From contig NC_134101.1 of NCBI RefSeq assembly GCF_000715075.1, positions 192,840,103 through 192,904,102 of the forward strand: a stretch of 64,000 bases of DNA, read 5' to 3'. Shown here piece by piece: positions 58,658-64,000 of the stretch. A program made the position numbers and the translations under genes. The notes under the pieces were generated by a model, which was given only the letters and a program-made list of their open reading frames with translations, was not told the DNA's origin and did not search any database. The stretch comes from Nicotiana tabacum. Its lineage: Eukaryota; Streptophyta; Magnoliopsida; Solanales; Solanaceae. Position 1 is the first letter of the stretch, and each line of letters starts with the position of its first letter.

Positions 58658-58660
58658 GCA

Positions 58661-58678
58661 TGGCGACTTTGCTGGGGA
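58661..58678 (+). promoter_or_regulatory. Primer binding site of C, tRNA-Arg type
   Basis: TGGCGACTTTGCTGGGGA, three bases after the LTR. It differs by one base from the B site. The match does not extend further into tRNA-Arg as it does in D. Confidence 0.8.
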
Positions 58679-59228
58679 TATTTAGGCTTTTACCATTACA
58701 GATTATTATTGTGAATTCATACCTCTTTATGTGCAATTACTTGTTTAATTCCTTTAAGTATTCAATTCCCTTTTCAATTGCAAAACTGACTTGTCTTTTT
58801 GTTTCTTTCCTTTATTACTGCTTTAAATTATGAAACTGTTGTATTTACTGCTTTCTTAACATGCAAATGCATGCCTACATGCTTTTAATTATTGCATAAT
58901 CATGCTCAACATCATACTCCACTCATGCTCAATAGCATATTTACGGTAAAACCAGTCGATCAACGGTGTAGTCGACAGTTCTGTGCCTTTACCCCTTGAG
59001 TTGTTCACTCAATGGTACCAGTATAAAATCCCATAGAAACCTTACTCTATTTAAACTATGCATGCATCATGGTCAAACCTAGCCGAGTCAGTTATGTTGT
59101 CCGCATAATGACACATCACCGCGTTCTGTGCATTTGTTTGGAGAACTAAATGCTTTATGCCAATTGTTGATATTAAATAATCGAGTCTGGTAGGGGTAAG
59201 GGCCTAACCTTATTTGTCTTGCAGAAAT
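58679..59228 (+). mobile_element. Element C leader
   Basis: About 550 bp, AT-rich, no gene. It ends TTGTCTTGCAG|AAATATG, a good splice acceptor just before the ORF1 ATG, so a leader intron is possible. No donor was identified. Confidence 0.65.
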
Positions 59229-60816
59229 ATGAGGCATGAAGTCCCCAGATTTGGAATGGTCACCAACATCCACCAAAAATTGCTATGCTGGTGGGAGGAT
59301 CTTTACCCTAGTGATCAAACTCTTATCCGAAAATATCTGGGCAATCTACCTTCTCTTCTGGAGATTCAACCCAAAAACAAGATCATAGAAGCTGCTACTT
59401 TGTTCTGGGACTATGAGAGGGCTGTATTCCACTTCGGGGACATTGAAATGACACCCTTGCTAGAAGAAATAGGAGGATTGGCCGGTATAGAATGGGAAAC
59501 TCCAGGGTTTGTTAATGCTTGATAACCGCAAGGGCAGGGGCTTTCTCAAAATGATGGGTCTGAAGAAGAATCCAGAGCTGACATGTTTGAAAGAATCCTA
59601 CATACCTTTTGGCTATTTGTATGAGAGATACGGTCACAACAAATCCTACCGTACCTATCCTGATGAGTTTGCCATCACATCACTAGGTCATGTTCACCGA
59701 AGGGTCTTTGTATTCATGTTTTGTTTCCTCGGGTTGATCGTGTTTCCCATAAAGAAAACAAGAATCCATACCAGGTTGGCCATGGTAACTAAGACCTTAA
59801 TGGAAGGAATTAGCGGGCAACCCTTCAACATTGTGCCCATGATCATTGCAGAAATATATCGAGCCTTGGAGAAATGCCAACAAGGAGCCAAACACTTCGA
59901 AGGCTGCAATTTTCTACTTCAGCTCTAACTCATGGAGCCTCTCCAAAGGGGTGAATACCGACAAGAGATTCAGCGAAGAGACTGGGATGATCATATCTCT
60001 TTCCATCATCAGAAGTGAATGAATTACATGCCCAACATGTTCGCCCGGCCAGAAGATGCCAAAGGATGGGTAGAATTATTCGATAATCTAACTGAGGACC
60101 AGGTACAGTGGATGTTCGAGTGATTTCCGACCGAGGAATTCATCGCCCTATCTAGAGATGCACATTTCCTGATACTGATTGGTCTGCGAGGAACATACCC
60201 TTACGTCCCTCTCCAGGTTATGAGGCAAGCTGGTAGGAAACATGTTTTACCCAGGGTCAACAAGATGAGCCATTTCCGTGCTGACTTCCAGGCTGATGAT
60301 AGTCCTTATAAGTGCCAAACTCAGCATATGTGGTACTGCAAGATCGTCATGGGGAGAAATACCATCGGGCCAGACAGATACCATGCTGGTTGCGCTCCCT
60401 ACTATTCGGGCTGGTTGGAAGATAATCACGATGGTCTGGGCCAGCCAGGGTTTACTAGGGGCCACAGGATCACAGATGAAAGGGCCGAGGCACAGGTCAA
60501 ATAAAACCAACTGCGTAAGAGGATCAGGGAGTGCGAAAGTGAGCACCGTGAGATACAACAAGCCAACCAGAAACTGATTGAGGAATGGAAAGACATGGCT
60601 ATCAGTGCCAACAAGCGACTGGGATACTTGGAGCGAGGCATAGTAGAACTGGAAAGAAAGTTTCTCAAGAGGCTCGAAGACTGCCAAAATGCTGAAGGAA
60701 ATGAAGGCGGACATCTAGCCAGAGCCTACCTATTGCTTGGACTTCGCGAATTGGGAAAGCTGTTCGACGGAACCAAGGATACCGAATCTGGGGAAGGTCC
60801 TTCAGGGACCAAGTAG
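59229..60816 (+). pseudogene. Element C ORF1 (Ogre-specific extra protein)
   Basis: Same protein as A ORF1, read as MRHEVPRFGMVTNIHQKLL, GDIEMTPLLEEIGGL, then (after one extra G near 59500 that shifts the frame) GRGFLKMMGLKKNPEL, SLGHVHRRVFVFMFCFLGL with a hydrophobic stretch, IVPMIIAEIYRALEKCQQGAK, later YMPNMFARPEDAKGWVELF, MSHFRADFQADDSPYKC and a helical, charged C-terminus. Stops after FLLQL, HHQK, WMFE and AQVK also break it. Total length would be about 530 codons. Function is unknown. Confidence 0.87.
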
Positions 60817-61085
60817 ATAGGAGTTTATCTTTTCGCTTTATAAAATGTAATAAGGTCAATGGCCATTAGTGATTTTTTTCCTATTTGTTTAATGTCGATT
60901 TAGGATTCGTCTTATTTTCTATCAATAAAATGAGGCATTAAGCATGTTGGGTTCTCCATATTAACTTGTCGCTAGGCCTACCTCGGGCACAAAGAGGTCC
61001 CCAAATTAGGACACGATTTACATTCTCACACTATATGTTTAAATATTGCAATGCTTTTTATAAACCTCACTAACTTGTTATCCTT
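60817..61085 (+). other. C ORF1-gag spacer
   Basis: T-rich spacer of about 270 bp with no gene. The equivalent in A is 13047-13291. TTATCCTTTTGTTTTATTAT just before gag is pyrimidine-rich, and an acceptor-like site could lie here. Confidence 0.55.
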
Positions 61086-62374
61086 TTGTTTTATTATTCC
61101 CCTTCCCCGAAGGTTAGTTCATGCACTCTGGCAACATCATCCTATTCCACGAGATCCAGGGGCCCTCCACCCACTCCTCCTCTTAGTCCTGTCAAAAACA
61201 AGAATAAAAGGAAGATGAAAGATTTGAATAACGTCAGAAAAGAGAACTCAACTGAACGGGTAGAGGTCACTCATGGTCACGGTACTCAGGTTCCTAAGTA
61301 AAATGCATTCCAACTCGAACAAAAGCTGCTAAAATTCCAAGAAGAGCTTGATCAGGTTTGAACTTGTCAAATCTGTCATTTTCCCTTACCATTCCAGATA
61401 TGAATTTTCCAAACGATCAAACCCCACACCTCCGTAAATATCCCAAAGCAACAGAACCATCCCGCTCCTCACCGTCACCGCAACACCTGTCATACCTCAA
61501 ACAACACCCCGCTGCTCATCCTAGAACTCCAATACTCCACGAATGACCACTTTCACACCCACCATAATACCCCCATCTACGTGGAGACTGTGCCACACTC
61601 CACTCAACCGATATAAAGCACACCCGAGTCTGATGATAAAGACTTGCTCATCAAGAACCTGGCTAAAGAACTTAAGAAAATAATTAGCTGGATTCAAGGC
61701 ATTGAAGGAAGCAAGGGAATTGAGGGCTTGAACTATGAAGATCTTTCAATACAACCCGATGTCGAGCTGTCCGAGGGGTATAAACCTCCTAAGTTTGAGA
61801 TGTTTGATGGTACAAGGGATCCAAGGGTCCACTTGAGAACGTACTGTGACAAGCTGGTTGGAGTAGGGAAAGACGAGAGAATCCGCATGAAGCTTTTCAT
61901 GAGGAGCTTGAAAGGAGATGCTTTGTCCTGGTACATTAGCCAAGATCCAAAGAAATGGTCGAACTGGGTAGGCATGGCGTCCAACTTTATGGAAAGGTTC
62001 TGGTTCAACACAGAGAATGCACTAGATGTGTTCTATATTCAGAATCTAAAGAAGAAGCCTAGGGAAATATTCCGCGAGTATGCCACTCGCTGGAGGTCCG
62101 AAGCTACTAAGGTCAGACCTACCTTAGAGGAGGAACAAATGAACAAATTCTTTGTTCGGGCTCAAGACCCGCAATATTATGAACGACTAACGATGATCGA
62201 GAGCCACAAATTTTTTGACATTATCAAGCTGGGAGAAAGGATTGAAGAGGGCATCAAAAGCGGTATGGTTACGAACTTCGAGGCCTTGCAAGCTATAAAT
62301 AATGCTTTACACTTAGGTGGAATGTCCAAGAAAAGGGGCGTAGGCAGCCCTATGGGTTCGGTCACAATTCAATA
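61086..62374 (+). pseudogene. Element C gag, C-terminally truncated
   Basis: N-terminal part FYYSPSPKVSSCTLATSSYS and PPPTPPLSPVKNKNKRK (61086-61300), then stops, then a long open Gag core of 243 codons (61644-62374) with VHLRTYCDKLVGVGKDERIR, SLKGDALSWYI, FREYATRWRSEATKV and LTMIESHKFFDIIKLGERI. The last ten codons (after KKRGV) are not Gag: the frame runs into the 3' UTR at a deletion junction (62340-62344), so the zinc-knuckle part and all of protease-pol are missing. Confidence 0.9.
62340..62344 (+). other. Deletion junction in C (microhomology GTAGG)
   Basis: Left of this point the sequence follows gag of A (minus strand around 11788-11792). Right of it, CAGCC then CTATGGGTTCGGTCACA follows A at about 5850-5888. 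GTAGG is present at both A positions. The deletion corresponds to about 5.9 kb of A. Confidence 0.85.
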
Positions 62375-62411
62375 AAATTTTCACTTCCCCCCACAATTGG
62401 AAACTGGGGCA

Positions 62412-62529
62412 GAATTTTGAGGAGGACCCTCAAAATTCCAAAGCAATTCTAGCCAATCATCGCAAGCAACAGTCAGAAACTTCAACCCATTAAACTGGGG
62501 CAGAATTTTGAGGATGACCCTCAAAATTC
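62412..62529 (+). other. Twin hairpins of C
   Basis: Two hairpins with arms GAATTTTGAGG and CCTCAAAATTC, loops AGGAC (62412-62438) and ATGAC (62503-62529), 91 nt apart. Each is preceded by CTGGGGCA. They correspond to the A pair at 5695-5813. Confidence 0.8.
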
Positions 62530-62989
62530 TGTAGCAAGAGAGGTTGCAATGTCTTGAACCATGTCACAGTCATCGGTTCATCTAAAAGTTGTTTCTTAAT
62601 TAAATACTTATATTATACGTTTTACGAAATCATGCATGTTTATTACTGAAATCGCCTTGTTTAGCAACGCTACCCCAATGATACATATAGTATCACCAGA
62701 TCAAAGCCGAGTAGGTCAAGCAGAGTCAGTGGGGATATGAACTAACCTTCCCCCTTTACAAAACTCACGATTTTTCTTTGGATACAGGCACTTGGATTAC
62801 AAAAGTATCAGACATACTAGACAAATATCGTTCAGGAATACAACTCTCAGAACTGTCGCACTTACTCACATTTGCCATCCATATATACCGGTGACGTTCC
62901 GTATGTCACAATGTCCCCAGCAGTCCCAATATCGCAATCCACTATCCGCTAAGAAAGCTCTGTTATCGTTTGCTATTTTATTTCTTGCA
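62530..62989 (+). other. C 3' UTR, unique part
   Basis: No gene is seen. Homologous in reverse to A 5237-5680. Contains GCTACCCCAATGATACATA and other blocks shared with A near 5540-5580. Confidence 0.65.
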
Positions 62990-63219
62990 TAAGGCTACCA
63001 TTCCGCCTTCCAATACTAAACAATGTCTCCATTTGTATTTCCGCGTTGCATAAGGCTACCATTCTCCTTCCGAGACTAAACACTGTCTCCATCTGCATTT
63101 TCTGCATTGCATAAGGCTACCATTCTGCCTTGCGAGACTAAACACTCTCTCCATCTACATTTCTGCATTGCATAAGGCTACCATTCTGCCTTCCGAGACT
63201 AAACGCTGTCTCCATCTGC
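62990..63219 (+). repeat. C 3' UTR tandem array, ~60-bp unit
   Basis: Four to five units starting GCATAAGGCTACCATTCTGC. Hairpin 1: AAGGC and GCCTT around a 9-nt loop. Hairpin 2: GAGAC and GTCTC around TAAACACT (63072-63089). In A the second hairpin is GAGGT and ACCTC on the same sense strand. Confidence 0.88.
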
Positions 63220-63735
63220 ATTGCATGGCTAAAAGATCACCACCTTATTTACATTCGCATGGATGAAAGATCGCCACCTTATTTACATTCGCGTGGCTGA
63301 AAGATCGCCACCTTATTTATATTCGCACGGCTGAAAGATCGCCACCTACTACATTGCATGGCTGAAAGATCGCCACCTTATATACATTCGCATAGCTGAA
63401 AGATCGCCACCTTACTTACATTTGCACGGCTGAAAGATATCCAACCTACTGCATTGCATGGCTAAAAGATCGCCACCTTACCTACTGCATTGCATGGCTG
63501 AAAGATCGCCACCTTATCTACATTCGCATGGCTGAAAGATCTCCACCTTATTTACATTCGGACCGTTGAAAGATCGCCACCTACTGCATTGCATGGCTGA
63601 AAGATCGCCACCTTATTTACATTCGCATGGCTGAAAGATCTCCACCTTATCTACATTTGCATGGCTGAAAGATCGCCACCTACTGCATTGCATAGGCTGA
63701 AAGATCACCAAATACTGCATCTCATGGGCTGAAAG
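63220..63735 (+). repeat. C 3' UTR tandem array, ~34-bp unit
   Basis: About 15 units with core CATGGCTGAAAGATCGCCACC. TGGC and GCCA can pair around a 9-nt loop. Spacers alternate between CTTATTTACATTCG and the shorter TACTGCATTG. A has only four units. Confidence 0.9.
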
Positions 63736-64000
63736 ATTGCCAAATTTTCCAAAGGCATCATTGTTCGGAGGCACCATTTTCATAGCCCGAGAATACCATG
63801 TCATGGCCTGAGGACCCCGTTTAATATTTCGCATATCATTATTCAAAGGCATCATGGTTCGGAGGCATCGTCCTCATAGCTCGAGAGCATCATTTCATGG
63901 CCTGTGAATCCTTTATTATACGCTTCATGGCCCAGGACATCATGGTCTAAGGATGTCATCCTAACCGTCCAAAGACAACCTTTATGGTTCGACGGAAAAA
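63736..64000 (+). repeat. C 3' UTR, further degenerate repeats
   Basis: Irregular repeats of GGCATCATGGTTCGGAGGCA and CATGGCCTGAGGA type continue to the window end. They are not present in A, which switches to other sequence at 4821. No gene is seen. Confidence 0.7.

Overview
The window is plant nuclear repeat DNA with no intact host gene. It consists almost entirely of nested Ty3/gypsy LTR retrotransposons of the Tat/Ogre lineage. Evidence for this includes very long LTRs (2.2-4.7 kb), tRNA-Arg-type primer sites, an extra ORF1 upstream of gag, a second (archaeal-type) RNase H before integrase, an antisense extra ORF in some members, and tandem arrays between the last gene and the 3' LTR. Repeat composition and style suggest a large dicot genome, plausibly Solanaceae; the sequence alone cannot give the species. 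Element letters (A-H) are mine. Layout: 1-78 and 18883-21938 are the leader and 5' LTR of element D (minus strand). D's leader is interrupted by element A (79-18882, minus strand), an Ogre-type element with ORF1, gag, protease, RT, two RNase H domains and integrase, all broken by stops. D's LTR carries a fragment of a host acyl-CoA thioesterase gene. D sits in a short LTR remnant (21939-22082). Next is element E (22.1-29.4 kb): a decayed RT-RNaseH-integrase on the minus strand with a spliced extra gene (Transposase_28-like) on the opposite strand. Element G follows: an LTR-like region (29.4-30.4 kb) and a second copy of the antisense gene (30540-31108 and 49952-51689). G is split by F, a solo-LTR-like insertion flanked by 5-bp duplications ACAGG. 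F is split by B (31634-47930), a young element with near-identical LTRs and 5-bp duplications AATAC. B has one intact 603-codon gag, no pol, and 2.3 kb of tandem arrays. 51690-53416 is unassigned repeat DNA. 53417-54243 (H) is the end of an Ogre-type LTR on the minus strand, interrupted by element C (54244 to beyond the window, plus strand), a relative of A that lost protease to integrase through a microhomology deletion. How the parts work together: A-like elements would supply reverse transcriptase and integrase. B and C keep only cis signals (LTR, primer site, leader, 3' arrays) plus gag, so they look like non-autonomous passengers. The most unusual signal is RNA-like structure in the untranslated parts. 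The tandem arrays of A, B and C differ in sequence, but most of their units encode a short stem with a 6-9 nt loop, and several stems show compensatory changes. A separate ~50-nt nested stem-loop module occurs seven times in A, B and D, twin 11-bp hairpins occur in A and C, and a 24-nt leader hairpin is identical in B and D.
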